This document shows, one piece after another, positions 50,059-61,772 of a stretch of 64,000 nt of DNA (positions are counted from its first letter, which is position 1; each line of letters begins with the position of its first letter). The DNA is from Lobulomyces angularis (lineage: Eukaryota > Chytridiomycota > Chytridiomycetes > Lobulomycetales > Lobulomycetaceae). A program made the translations under genes and the position numbers. Location of the stretch: assembly GCA_027604685.1 (NCBI GenBank), contig JADHYX010000024.1, positions 41,047-105,046 of the forward strand, in the 5' to 3' direction. The notes below the pieces were generated by a model that had not been told where the DNA came from, made no database searches, and saw only the letters and a list, made by a program, of their open reading frames with translations.

Positions 50059-50681
50059 AGTAGAATTAAAGATTTTTGTTACATTTAAAATTTGTGTCAT
50101 TTTTTTATGAAACAAAAGGTAAATGTTACTAATAAAAAAAAATTTACTAATAAAAAAAAAAATTAAAAAAATTTTTTTCATTTAAAAGTGTTGTTTGTTT
50201 AATGTTGTTTTAAGATTTTAAAATTAGGTAAATTTTTTTTATTGTTTTTTTAATTAACACTTTTTTATTTATTTTTAGCAAAAATGGTGAACTAGTTTAT
50301 ATAGGATTCCATCATATAAGAAAATAAAGAAATTTTTTAATAGATCTTATTGATTTTTTTATCCTACTAACAATGATTTATTGTGTTGGCTTTATATCCA
50401 AGCTAATGTTCGAATTCAATACCAACTCAGAACATGGTAAATTAATAGTAAAGTTGCGTTAATTACTACTCTGCGGAGACTTTGCACATGTAAATTAATT
50501 ATTTTAAATTGAGTAACACTTTTGAAAATATTTAACCTAAATTAAACCGAAGAACATTTCTACCAAATCAAAGTAAGAAAATATATATATAATAAGTAAA
50601 CTTTTTATTTATTTTCCAACTTTCATTAATATATTTTTGTGCTAAAATTAAAAAAATAAGAAAATGTCAAAAAATAGCATT
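50059..50681. other. Convergent intergenic spacer, nothing seen
   Basis: About 620 bp of AT-rich 3' flank between the OST4-like gene and the minus-strand uS3m gene. There are long A and T runs; no exon, RNA gene or repeat can be supported. Confidence 0.4.
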
Positions 50682-51378
50682 TTAATTTATTACCACTCTT
50701 GATAGCGAAATTCCTTTCCCCATTTCTGAAGCAACATATTTAGCTAAAATGTTTGCATTTAATATAGGATTTGATATCACATTAACTTTTAAATTAATAG
50801 GCTTATCCCTGTAGATTCCTAATGCTTCAACTAATTTTTCCTTCCCTCCTAGTGCTTCAAGTAAATTTGCGGGAGGTGTTTTTAACTCTGTCAATCTACC
50901 ATAGTAATGATGCATTCTTCTATCAACCTCTTTCGTTGGATTTCCTTTATCATCTGTTTTGTACATCGTTCTTCCACTAGCTGTAACTTTTGGAACACCA
51001 TGTAACAAATTTTTTGTTCTTAGTTCATTTCTACCAAAAATTGATTCTTCAAATCTATGCCTACTAAAATCTAAAACTGGTTTTTTAACCTTCGGATGGT
51101 TTGAAGCGTTCATTCCTTCAAGTTGTAAAACTGTTACATTGACCCAAATGCCTTTTAATATTACAATAGGAAAGTTAGAAATAAAAATTCACAATTCTTT
51201 CAAAAAAATTAATAATTATGTCTTTATTACCAGTTGTGCTAGATCTTATACCAGGCTCCCCTACTATGTAATGTTGAAAAATGTGTTTGATATATTTGGA
51301 AATAAAAGGATGTCTCACATCACCTGGCCAATTTATTAAATTTTTTAATCTGTTGGACACTGGATTGGTTCTGCCCAT
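50682..51378 (-). CDS. Mitochondrial ribosomal protein uS3-like (nuclear-encoded)
   Basis: Two exons (51231-51378 and 50682-51151) give 205 residues. The start MGRTNPVSNRLKNLINWPGD resembles the GxKVNPIxxRLG opening of bacterial and mitochondrial S3. The C-terminal part (INLKVNVISNPILNANILAKYVA, then EMGKGIS) resembles the fungal mitochondrial Rps3/Var1 block with NPxLNxxILA. The small size fits a reduced mitochondrial S3. In many fungi rps3 is encoded in the mitochondrial genome; here it is clearly nuclear because it carries an 79-nt GT-AG intron and uses the standard context of its neighbours. The donor at 51230 was chosen so that STTGIWVNVTVLQLEG reads through. I am confident it is a mitochondrial ribosomal protein, less so that it is S3. 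Confidence 0.62.
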
Positions 51379-51931
51379 ATTATTAATATTTATGTCAACT
51401 TTTTAGTTTTTTTAACTCTTTTTTTTTTTTTTTTAAAAAAAAAATTATTTGAGCAAAGAATTTATTAGTTAAAAATTGATTATCAGCCCAATATTTTAAA
51501 CACAAATACTGCAAGAGGAATATGCACTCATCAAAGAATGCTTTGAAGATGTAATTCTTTTTAACAGCGAACATAAAAAAAATGTAAATCTTGTGCAAAA
51601 AAAAATTATGTTTAAAAATGGTTTTTTAAAAAAACCATTATCAGTGCATAAAAAAAATTTAATTATATCATAAATTACTCTTTAAAAAAAAAATAAAACT
51701 CTACTTTTCCAAAAAGTAATTGATTTTTCTTCAAATCAAATCATATTGAAAATTCTATAATTTTTTTTCTTCATTACTGGCTTAAAAATTAGATTCTAGA
51801 TTTTCTTTTACACTGAAGTGCATTCGAATTGATTTTTCTATTCCTATAAAGTATATNNNNNNNNNNAAAAAAAAAAAAATTTAAAAATATTAATTGCACT
51901 TGTTCATTATCATTTGAAAGGTGTAGTTACA
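51379..51931. other. Divergent spacer with assembly gap (10 N at 51857-51866)
   Basis: The spacer between the uS3m-like gene (minus) and TIM50 (plus) has very long A/T runs and contains ten Ns flanked by TATAT and poly-A, a gap or low-complexity mask. The true length of this stretch is therefore unknown. No exon is visible. Confidence 0.6.
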
Positions 51932-53783
51932 ATGAACAAGTTTTTTCAACTTCCTGCTAATTTACCAAAGAAATTATTGTTAAATAGCTTTAATGATCAA
52001 ATTAGAATAACTAAGTCTCAAAAAATCATCGCAAATACCTCTTCATTATTTATTGCAAAAAATGATTTTAAATTATATTCCTCTTTTACTTCAATGAGAA
52101 ATTTCTCTTCAACTGGGTTAAAAAATAAAAAGTCAGAAAGGATTTTTCAACAAGTTAATAAAGTGAATCAACCACCAAAATCTAAGCAGGTTAACACCGG
52201 ATCTTCTGAAAAAAGCAATTCAGATGCTGTTCGACCGAATACCAGAAAATCTGCTGAAAACTTTGCTAGTTTAAATAGCATGAGAGTTGAGACTGCGGAG
52301 GAAGATGTAAAAAGTGAAGAGGAATTGCAAAAAGAAGAAGCTCGAAGAGAGAGGTTGGAAAATACCGTAAATGAAGCAGAAAAAGTCAGACACCGAAAAA
52401 TCCTCAAAAATGTATTTTTATGGAGTGGAATTGTAACAATTTTGGGAGGTTTTTTAATGGGTAACCAAGCAAAAATGACACAGCTTATTGATTGATTGCT
52501 TTATATAGGAAGACCTCGGGAGAATGAAGTGCCAATTGAAGGCGAATCATTCTTAAAAGGATACATTAGACGAATTGGTGAATCTTTGACAACATCATAT
52601 GATGTAAGCTAACTTTATTTAAAGTTTAATAATTTAATATTTTTAAGTCAGCAGCTGCTCCTGCATTTGGGGAAAAATTGTTACCGGATCCTTTACCAGA
52701 ACCTTTTCACAGAGCTCACACTTTAGTTATTGAGTTGAATGATTCACTGGTTCATTTGGTTTGGGACGTAAGTTTATAGCAATTCCAATATCTTTTTATT
52801 TTCAAAAAATCTTTATTCTTAGAAAGAAATTGGCTGGAGGATAGCGACTAGACCTGGAGTTAAAAAATTCCTGGCTTATCTGAGTAAATACTATGAAATA
52901 GTCATATTCGCTGATACTCCGGCCAATGTAATTGACTTTATATTTAATTTTAATTAACTGTTGTGTATTGCACAATAAGATTGCCCAACCAGTAGTTGAA
53001 GCATTAGATCCATATCAAATGGCTCTTTATAAATTATTTCGCGAATCTACTAGATTAGTGAAAAATAAAATGGTCAAGGACTTGTCAGCATTAAATCGAG
53101 ACCTTTCAAAAGTGATATGTGTTGATGTTAATCCTGATGCATATTCTTTACAACCTGAAAATGGTATTCCACTTAAAAAATGGGTTGGTGAAAAGTCTGA
53201 TAGGGAGTTACTTCGATTAATGACCATGCTAGAAGGTATAGATGGATTTTAGTAATTTCGTAATTTATTTTTAATTTGTTTTTATTCTGCTTGAATTATA
53301 GAGCTTGCAATATTTATGACATACTTAAAATTAGAAGATGTAAGACCTATCTTAAACAAATTGCGAAGCATAAATGCTGAAGACTTGCCTTTAGCTTGGG
53401 AAACCCATAAAGCTCAGTCAAAAGCTGCTTTTCAAGCACAATATGGAAAAGCAGGTGCCACTCCTAAATTAGGTTTATTTGCACAAAAGCAATCAGGCAT
53501 GAAAGATGTTTTTACACTCATAGAAGGTACTAATATGAATAATAAAATTTTTATAACTCTTTTTGTAGCCTATGCTAAAGAGGAAAGAGCATATTTTGAA
53601 AAAGAACAAGTGGAAAACCTAATAGCAATGAAGAAAGCGAGAGATGAGCAAATTGAAGAACAAAAAAAAATGATAGAAGATATGAAAGCTAAGAAAGTTA
53701 AGGTATATAAAGCAAAATTTTTTTTTTAGCATTAAACCTTTTTTTGGTAGATGTTTGATTTAATGTTCGGTAAGTTAACTTAA
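51932..53783 (+). CDS. TIM50: Mitochondrial import translocase subunit Tim50
   Basis: Eight exons (51932-52460, 52509-52603, 52648-52767, 52823-52927, 52980-53235, 53302-53526, 53569-53702, 53751-53783) give 498 residues. It has a basic mitochondrial presequence, a charged matrix linker, one TM helix near residues 158-175 ([14 protein letters not shown]) and an intermembrane-space FCP1-like domain: [65 protein letters not shown], and [15 protein letters not shown]. Tim50 receives presequence proteins and hands them to the TIM23 channel. The catalytic DxDx motif of true phosphatases is degenerate (ELNDSL), normal for Tim50. A C-terminal Lys/Glu coiled coil ends the protein; the last 33-nt exon is the weakest part of the model. 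Confidence 0.94.
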
Positions 53784-55065
53784 ACTTTTGGAGAGAGAAT
53801 TCATTGAATTTCCCTTTTACATATATATTTTTTTTTTGAAAGCATAACTTATCGTTTAAATTTTTTTCAAGATAATCCAACTGCTGTGAAGTCAAGGGAA
53901 TCGAAATAGATAGAGAAGGCAAAGTTTATTTTATTAAATTAATTAGTTTATGATTAAGTTATTTTTTAATTACTACAGTTATTTGTACACAAAAATGAAG
54001 GTTAATTTATAATCAAATTGTTTAAATTGACAATAGAGGTATTTTTGGTTTAACAACTGCCCATATGTAACTGCGGAAAGCTGATAGGAACTGAACTAGG
54101 ATCCGGAGTGGTGTAGGTTGTTGTGGTTGGGTTTAGTAAGGGGACAAGGTGCTCTAAACAATGATAAGGAAAGAAAGAGTTCTAAGTTTCAAAATAAAGT
54201 TTTGTAGTTCAATTTTGACCTTTCAAATCTATTTGGTGTACCGTTAATATCTAAAGCACACCATGATAAGAGTCATCCATTCTCCAGCTGCAATATCACA
54301 ATAAAAATACATGTACTAAGTATTTTTAACAACGCTTTACTCTCATGCCTATCTGTGAAGGTTGCACCAAACATCTTGGGCATGTTTGAGAAGTAAAATA
54401 TTTAACACAACCCATACTTGCAGTGGTAACTTATGGTTAAGTGATTACAATACCTTAGGCATTCATTGTAAAGAACCAAATCATTTACAATGATTATTTG
54501 TTGTATTGAAATACATTCAGAAGTATAGAATAGGAATATTTTTTAAAGTGTGTTTTAATGACTAAAATTATTGCAACAAATAAATTTTGAAACAAAAAAG
54601 ATCTCGAAAGTGCAAATTGTTGAAATTATAGAAATATAATGATATCAAAAAGTTGAAATTTTAATTTCATAGTGAATTTATTTACAAATTACAACAAAAC
54701 AAAACAAATTTATTAAATTCAGTTCTATCAACAAAGGAAATTTTTTACAAAACAAAGGCTCTATATATACATACAAACCATATATACCCTTTGTTATAAA
54801 AATTTGCTGACTAGCTGCAATAGTGCAATGGAAAATTATCTGAAATTATAAAGTGAAATTAAGTTCTATGAAGATGGTGGAGGGGTTTAGAAATCTGTAT
54901 AAAAGTAGCATATTAAGTAAGTATAGTAGGGATATTCCAATAAAAACATGATAATTTCGAGCGTTCAAAATAGGTGGTAATTTTATCTGAATAAACTGTT
55001 TTTTTTTTAAATTTGAACTTGGTTAGGGTTTTGAGTTTTTGTGAAAGATCTTTGTAATATATACT
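53784..55065. other. Large intergenic region, nothing identified
   Basis: About 1.28 kb, the longest gene-free stretch in the window. The segment 54040-54480 is a little less AT-extreme than the rest and might hide an RNA gene, but I found no tRNA boxes, spliceosomal snRNA signatures, open frame or repeat there. Confidence 0.4.
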
Positions 55066-56224
55066 ATGGAATTTGGTATGAAATTAAGTAAAATTTAGAT
55101 TCTTTATCTAAAACTTCCATTAGATGAATTGTTACCGATAAGAAATAACTTTTACCTTGGTTCATACCAACAAGCAATTAACTCAATTTCAACATCTTCA
55201 AACACCACTTCTCCAAATAATTCTTTAGAACGTCGATTAATTTTGTTAAGATCTTATTTAGCACAAAAAAATTATAGGCAAGCTTCAAGCGCAATAGCAA
55301 AGGAAGATGAGAAAGTTCCAGAACTATTAGCATTTAAGCTCTTGGCAGATTACTTTCAATTTCCTGAAAAAAAAGAAAATCTTCTTAACAGCATGAAGCA
55401 ACTTTTAAGTTCTGTTGATGTAAGTACTGGTTTTGGAGAAGGTGGTGGAGTTCCAGTTTTTGCAGCAACTTTATTTTACAACGAAGGTTTATTTGAAGAT
55501 GCTTTGAAAATTTTAATGGCTCGCCAAAAGGATTTGGAATGGTAATTTCAAATTGGATTATTTAAAGTGATACAGTGTATAAAGATTGTTTTTTTTTTTC
55601 GTTTTAGTGCCTCGTTTATTGTTCAAATTTATTTAAAAATGAATCGACCAGAATTGGCAAAAAAAGAGTTACAAGGTATTAGAAGCTGGGCAGATGATGC
55701 AACGTTAGCGCAGCTAGTTGAGGCTTGGGTTGATGCATTCTCAGTAATAAAATAAAAGAATATTTAAATGACAATTAAAATATTTATTATTATTCTAAAA
55801 GGGAGATGAAAAGAAATTTCAGGATGCATATTATATATTTGAAGAATTAGCAAGCTCAAAAGTTGCAACATCTAAATTATTAAATGGTCAAGCAGTATGT
55901 AGAATTAAAGCCGGTAGGTTTGAGGAGGCAGAAGCAATTTTAGTGGAATCTCTAAATAAAGTAGATTTAATTTATAAAAAATTTTTATTGTTGTTTATAG
56001 GGTGGGAATGATCCTGAAACTTTAATAAATCTAATTGTTTGTACTATATCATCCGGTAAAGACTCAAGTAAATTTTTAAAGTAAGAAAAAAACTGAAAAT
56101 TTTTTTTAATAACTGACACTTCACTAGTTTATTAAAAGAAACCTCTCCTAAACATCCATATTTGGAAGAATTAGCTTTGAAAGAATCACATTTTGACAGG
56201 TGTTGCGGAAGATTTAGTAATTAG
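55066..56224 (+). CDS. COPE: Coatomer subunit epsilon
   Basis: Six exons (55066-55075, 55124-55541, 55608-55743, 55802-55960, 56001-56080, 56128-56224) give 299 residues, matching the usual ~300. The first exon is 10 nt (MEF plus one base). Hallmarks are RNNFYLGSYQQAIN, LRSYLAQKNYRQA, the Gly-rich turn GFGEGGG, ATLFYNEGLFEDALKIL, YLKMNRPELAKKEL, LLNGQAVCRIKAGRFEEAEAIL and a terminal ESHFDR. The fold is a TPR-like helical array that binds alpha-COP in the COPI coat for Golgi-to-ER transport. All introns are short and phases agree. Confidence 0.93.
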
Positions 56225-56525
56225 ATTAAATTTTGCAAAAATAAGGGTTATAATTAATAAATGAATGAAAGTCTAAATTAATGATTCTATCAGTGTTATT
56301 TCTTACGGACATCTGCAAATTTTGAAGGTTAAAATTTACAGGTTTTTTCCGTCAAATTTCATCTTAGAAGATGATCAGTTGTAAAGTATGATATGAAAAA
56401 TATTCTTTATTCATTACATAATTGAATAGAACTATTGTATCAATATACAGAAAATAAAAAAATTTCCTTTTCATGATTTTTTTTTAAACAAAAATTTAGT
56501 CAAAATTTTTAATAATATACACAAA
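56225..56525. other. Spacer between COPE and SVF1
   Basis: About 300 bp of AT-rich sequence between two same-strand genes; it holds the COPE 3' end and the SVF1 promoter by position. Nothing else is seen. Confidence 0.4.
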
Positions 56526-57845
56526 ATGAATTCTGATTTTGAAAGCACCTTACTAAGTGATGTAGCGTGGACAACGAAAATTGTTGGGGGAACTGAAAGT
56601 GAAACAATTTATTTAACTTTAGACAATGGAGCATTTGCATTTGTACAAGTAGTTTATTCTACAATGAGGTTAGTGTTGCTTTATAAAAAATTTACATAAC
56701 ATACTATTTTGAGAAATTGTTTACTGTTAATTCTCTTTTTTGCATAATTTCATAATTTCAGAATAGACTAAAATTTCCCTACTCATTAATAAATTATAAG
56801 CTGGTCACCATCAGTACAGATGACTTGCAGATATTACTCCTCAGACGGAAAGATTCAGAGCCAAATGCTAAACTCTTCGGGAGCAAATTTTATTGTATCT
56901 GACGATAACTCTACTGTTTCCTGTGATGGGGTTAAAATACAGACAGTAGAGGAAAAATTTTTAGACATAAGCTTCACGAGTGGAGCCAACTTTATTTTTA
57001 ATTTTAAATTTGTTCCATTAGGTGATGGTAAAGGTGTCAAATTTAAAAATCCAAGTTCATGTGCAGCTGAAGATGGTGCTTCAAACATTTTCAGTAAATT
57101 TTTTTCAAACGCAACTGTTGAGGGTATGGCAGTATTCAACGGTAAAGCTACTGAATTAAAAGGCAAAGGTGTATTTTGCTATTGTAAGTCAACAATTACC
57201 AATTTTTTTTTACTTTTTTTTTGGTAGCTGCTCAAACAAAACCTCAATACGTTGGACAATGGAATTTTGTGAATTTTCAATCTGCAAAAGATTCTATAAT
57301 ATTGTACCAGGTTGGCATAATTTTTGAAGTCAAAATTTATTATCACTAATTGAATAATACAATAGTTTAATGTCCCAACAGATCAAGAATTTAAACCAAC
57401 CGTTAACTCATTAGGAATGGTTTACATAAATGAAAAACTTATTGCAGTGACAAGTTCAAAAAACAATAAAGTAAGTCACACATATTTAGGTTACGACGAT
57501 TTTTCTGGTTATGAAATTCCCAAGAATTTAACTTATACACTCGAGGGGGAAACAGAGGAAAAGAAAAAGGTATCTATATCAATGGTCTGTAAAACTACTC
57601 GTTTGTTAGCCAAAATCGATGTTTTAGCAGGTAAATTATTTTTTGTAAATACTTTTAATATTTTAATAGAATTACCTTACTTGTTGAAAAAGTTTATCCA
57701 GACTTTTGTAACAGCACCATATTGTTATCAATGGTTTGAAGATTCTGAAGTAAAAATTCTGTTGGGAGGAGAAGAAAGTGTATATAAAGGAAAAATTTTT
57801 TGTGAAACTTCTTTTCTGGGAGTGGTTACAGATAATATAAGGTAA
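56526..57845 (+). CDS. SVF1: Svf1-family lipocalin-like protein
   Basis: Five exons (56526-56668, 56801-57183, 57228-57310, 57366-57630, 57670-57845) give 349 residues. Matches to Svf1: TESETIYLTLDNGAFAFVQ, the SWSPSVQMT block, SNATVEGMAVFNGK, KGKGVF, GQWNFVNFQSAKDS, LGMVYINEKLIAVTS and the C-terminal LAELPYLLKKFIQTFVTAPY followed by SFLG. Svf1 (Pfam Svf1-like) is a fungal two-domain lipocalin-like protein that carries ceramides from ER to Golgi and supports survival under oxidative stress. The protein is slightly shorter than yeast Svf1 because loops are trimmed. Confidence 0.9.
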
Positions 57846-58111
57846 TATATTAGTTTAAAAAAAAAAAAAAAGGAAGTTGTTGTGAAGTTATTTCTTTGCT
57901 ACTTTAACAAAAAGTTATTAGATTATAATAGTATAAAATGATTATAAAATAATTTAGCAAAATATAAAAATAATGCATTATGACTGGTAGATCCTATCTA
58001 CAACAGTAGCTTTAGCTATCAGTTTAATCAAGTGTTTATGAGTTGGTTTTCTGAGATTTGTGGCGTTTTTAAGTATAAATAAACAATTTAAAAGTTAACA
58101 ATTTTAACCAA

Positions 58112-58579
58112 ATGTCTTCAGGAACAGATTTCCTTGCTTATTCATGTAAGTTTTTGATTATTTCGTTGCATTAATGATTAAGCGATGAAACTTTAAGATT
58201 CTCTCTTCATAATCTATGCTGGAATCATGGGTTATGTCGACACTGGCAGTTATCTTGCTTTAGCTGTTGGTATTTTTAGCAATTTCTAAAACATATACTA
58301 ATAAATTTGTTATTTTTCTAGGTTTTGTTGCTGGAACTGCGTGTTTTGTTGGTACGTTAAAATTTCGTTAAAACATATTCATTTATTTGTAATTTAGGTG
58401 CGAATCTAGTCTCACAGGATTCCAGAAACTGTTATTTAGTATTAGGTGTCGCAGGAGGTTTAATGGCAATGATGGGTCATCTATTTTCAATAATGGGTAC
58501 TTTCTATCCAGTAGGGTTATACTCAACGATATCTATGATAGTATTTTTAAGGTATGGATATAGAATTTTAATGGAGTAA
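58112..58579 (+). CDS. TMEM14 family small membrane protein
   Basis: Four tiny exons (58112-58145, 58198-58269, 58322-58351, 58398-58579) give 105 residues, the standard TMEM14 length. It has three to four membrane helices with the family features: an opening helix with YAGIMGYVDTGSYLALAVGF, a Gly-rich second helix, SQDSRN in the loop (cf. SQDPRN of TMEM14), a Gly/Met-rich third helix, and FYPVGLYSTIS at the start of the last. TMEM14C-type proteins sit in the mitochondrial inner membrane and help import a haem precursor in animals; the role in fungi is not settled. Confidence 0.88.
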
Positions 58580-58781
58580 GATTTCTTTATCGTTAAATTA
58601 TTTTAATATTTGAATTAGTTAATTTTCTATTGTTGAATAAATTTTTTTTTTTAATTAATGAAGTTTAGTCTTGATTACTAAAATCCTTGTACATAGATTA
58701 ATAATTAAAAAATTAGCATTGCTGCACTATAATTTCTTATAAATATTTATCAGTATTTTTTAAAAACCCCAGTAAATAAAA

Positions 58782-60411
58782 ATGAACCAAGAGTAATGTT
58801 TTTAAAATACTATAAAAATTAGCTAAAATTTGTTTCCTTAAAGGCCAACTTTAATTACAGATTCTCTTCTAAACAATAGTGTTTCTAATTTAAAAAATGT
58901 TGAGCAATTAAAGGTAAAATTTAAATGCCCTTTTACAGTTCTAACTACTTTTCGTTTTAAGCTAAACTTTGAGGCTTTACGATTAATTCACATACAGGAA
59001 GAAGCTAAAGTAAAATATTATAGGGACATCACTGACTTCCCTCAAAAATTTTTTACAAAAAGTGACATAGAAGACTATAATTTGGAAATATCTAATTTGA
59101 AGCAAGAATTTGAATTTTCAAAAAGACAAACAAAGGAATTAGGAAACAATTTGGAAACGAAAGTCAAAAGTCTCTGCAACGGTAACATATCACTTATGTA
59201 AGAATTGTTTTTTGTAAAAAGTTTTTTATCCTTAGATGTCATCAAAGTTGAGAGTATTTCAAAATCAATTTCAGAACTTGAAAAAAAGCGGGCGAATTTA
59301 GAGGAGGAAAAGGTTGAAATAGAAAAATTATCAACAGAGTCTATGGTACTGCATTGCATAACTTTATTGTGACTAAAAACATTATTAGGATATTGCCATA
59401 CAAGAAAAATTGAATTTGATAGAAAAACTGGTATAATAATCCTTTTTTTTACCTTTTTCATTCTCAAATCAAATTTTTTAGACAAACAGAAATTTAGAAT
59501 TAATTTCTAAACTGGAAAACCCCCTTTCCAAAAATTCAGCTTTAAATTTAAATAAAAAAGTTTTAAGTGAGGAAATTGAATTAAAGTTGAATGTTCGATT
59601 AACGGAAACCAAAAACTGTGAAAAGGAAAAATTAAATTTGATAGAAAAAACTGATCCTAGAATTGAAGAATTTGGTTCATGGTAACAAATTCTATTTAAA
59701 TGTTAGCAAACCATGATCTTTACTCTTTTTAATACACTAGGTTGAATAAAAGTGCAATAATCTTAAAATCTATCAATGGATTAAAATCTATTGAGACATT
59801 AAATGACAATGAAACATGTATTGAGTTTTTGAACACATCGAACGGCTTACTACTGCCTAAACTGTATCTTAAAGTAAACGGGGACGAGGTTGATTGTTGG
59901 GTATCACTATTGATATTTATACTTGTAAATACTAATGCCCTTCAGACTAGTGATGATTCTATTTCCTTGGGACCTGTAAAAACTTTAACTAAAAAAAAAG
60001 TTTTTAAAAGCTTAGACTCCAAAATAAGATTCTTAATTTTTCAATCCAAGTTAAGACTGACAAAACTTGTGGAGCTAAAGGAAGAACTAAAAAAAAATTT
60101 TAATAAGTTTAAATTTATTTTTGAAGAAAACAATTTCGAATTTTGCTTTACAACGGCAAAAGGATTAACAATATTTTTGGAAATATATGGAGATTTTTAT
60201 GGGTTAAATGAAGCCAACTGTGGTGAAAGCTGCTTTGGAATAAAAGGAATTTTAGGTGAAAATGGATTAAATTTGGAAGAAAAGGAATTATTTGTTTACA
60301 AGGTAATTCTTCTGTAGGTTTAACTTTTTTATTTTTTTTTTAATTTCTTAGGAAAAAATTAATGATGATGGAATAAAAACTCTAACAGAATTAATCAAGA
60401 TATTCGAATAA
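58782..60411 (+). CDS. Coiled-coil protein with C-terminal globular domain
   Basis: Eight exons (58782-58792, 58844-58913, 58998-59181, 59236-59345, 59389-59430, 59482-59681, 59741-60302, 60352-60411) give 412 residues; the first exon has 11 nt. Residues about 25-190 are a Lys/Glu/Leu-rich coiled coil in three stretches; residues 190-412 look globular, starting SWLNKSAIILKSINGL. A long coiled coil ending in a small domain that begins W..-S.-x-L..I.GL recalls kinetochore RWD proteins (Spc105/Kre28/Sos7 type), but I cannot name it. The frame choice at exon 2 (EPTLITDSLL) was forced by stops in other frames. Treat as uncharacterised. Confidence 0.7.
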
Positions 60412-60676
60412 AATATTAATTACTATGTATATAATTAACTTAAAAACCGTTCTAGTATTTGCGCAAAATATAATCTGAAAATCTGAATTTTTTAATACAC
60501 CATATATTTATAGTAACATTGCCACATTGTAGATTCAAATATGAAGACTGTTGAACTATATAAATTTTGTAACTTTTTCATTTGAACAGTAACAAATGTA
60601 ATTAAAAATAACACTCATATATAAAAAGATGGAAAACGGAAGAAAAATATAAAATTACATAAATTAATCAGGTATA

Positions 60677-61400
60677 TCATCTGCCTACATCAAAACTAAT
60701 TCTGGCATGATCTTCAGTGTCCATTGCATTATATGTGACATTAACATTGCTGTCGATGTTTTCCAAATCTTGATAGTAACCTTTATTTCTAGCGAATTCA
60801 ACTGCTTCAAAGTAAAATTCTTCAATCTCTCTTTTAGAATTGACGTTCATTTTTTCATATTCAATCTTTCTTATGTCTTCCAAGTAATCCCTTGGAGCAA
60901 GAGCAAAAGCGCTTTCTCCCACCATGTCAGCGTCACTTGATTCTTCTTCACCTTCTTCAAATCCATCTTCCACTTCAAGTTCATCTTCGTAAGTATCATG
61001 GTACACAGTAGGCAAAAGGTCTTCAGGTCTGTGTTGCAAAACCTAATTAGTAAGAAAGTAAAAAAAAAAAATATTATTTACTTCTTAAGTTTAAAGTTAA
61101 TTTAATTACAAAAGCATTTCTGTTTGCGTTTGCATTTACTCTTGATAATGGGATAGGTCCGCGACCAGGATGCTCTGTTTCAGTGTGGAGGCAATTTTTA
61201 TTATTTTTGTAAAGTATCAAACCATCCTTGGTAATGAAGTCGGAAACGGAGTTGTAGTTAAAGTTTAAATGGCTTATCAATAAATGTAGTTTAGAAATAG
61301 GATCCTCTTGAGCAAATCTTCTAAGAGAAATGTACGGTTTATTATTATTTGGATTGCTGGAATTCAACAAATCCTGTTGCGATTGATAAAGTGTAAACAT
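60677..61400 (-). CDS. Unrecognised acidic protein
   Basis: Two exons (61110-61400, 60677-61042) give 218 residues. The first half is neutral with an NPNNNKPY patch and a GRGPIPL motif; the second half has a highly acidic stretch (about residues 112-135, rich in Glu/Asp/Gly) followed by a helical segment (DYLEDIRKIEYEKMN) and a basic patch KREIEEFYFEA. No membrane helix or signal peptide. I do not recognise the family. The splice is supported by a good GT-AG intron of 67 nt and by similar codon use across it. The last codons GGCAGATGA could alternatively be part of a further donor. It is divergent to NFU1. Confidence 0.6.
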
Positions 61401-61772
61401 TGGCTATTTAAAAATTTTAAAAGTAGATTATTAAGTTTTTAAATGCGTTTTTTAGTTAAAAAAAAGGAATTTTTCGGTTAAAAAATTTCAAGTTATAAGA
61501 AAAAAAAAAAAAGGTTTGGTGGATGTTTTAAAGCAAAATCTATTTTTTGAACATTTACGGGGAAACATAAAAAAAAACTTGGAAAATCTGATAGTATTTA
61601 CAAATTTTTTATGATTTTTTTAAACTTCTTTTTTCACATTTTTTTCTTTTAGAAAGTTTATTATAACATTTTTCTATTTCTGAAAATTACTGGAAAAAAA
61701 ACTGAGGAAAAAAAATTCAATTTTTTTTTTTATTTTTATTTTTTTCAATAACGTATAATATCATTAACGTCA
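61401..61772. promoter_or_regulatory. Divergent spacer upstream of NFU1
   Basis: About 370 bp of extreme A/T runs between the acidic-protein gene (minus) and NFU1 (plus). It must contain both promoters; no element can be named and no exon is seen. Confidence 0.4.

Noticed and set aside
53784..55065. Possible tRNA, snRNA or other RNA gene in the largest spacer
   Set aside because: No A/B-box pair, cloverleaf or known snRNA signature could be found by eye; only slightly different composition.
61440..61740. Long T and A runs as rho-independent terminators
   Set aside because: This is eukaryotic nuclear DNA; such runs occur in every spacer and intron and no stable GC stem precedes them.
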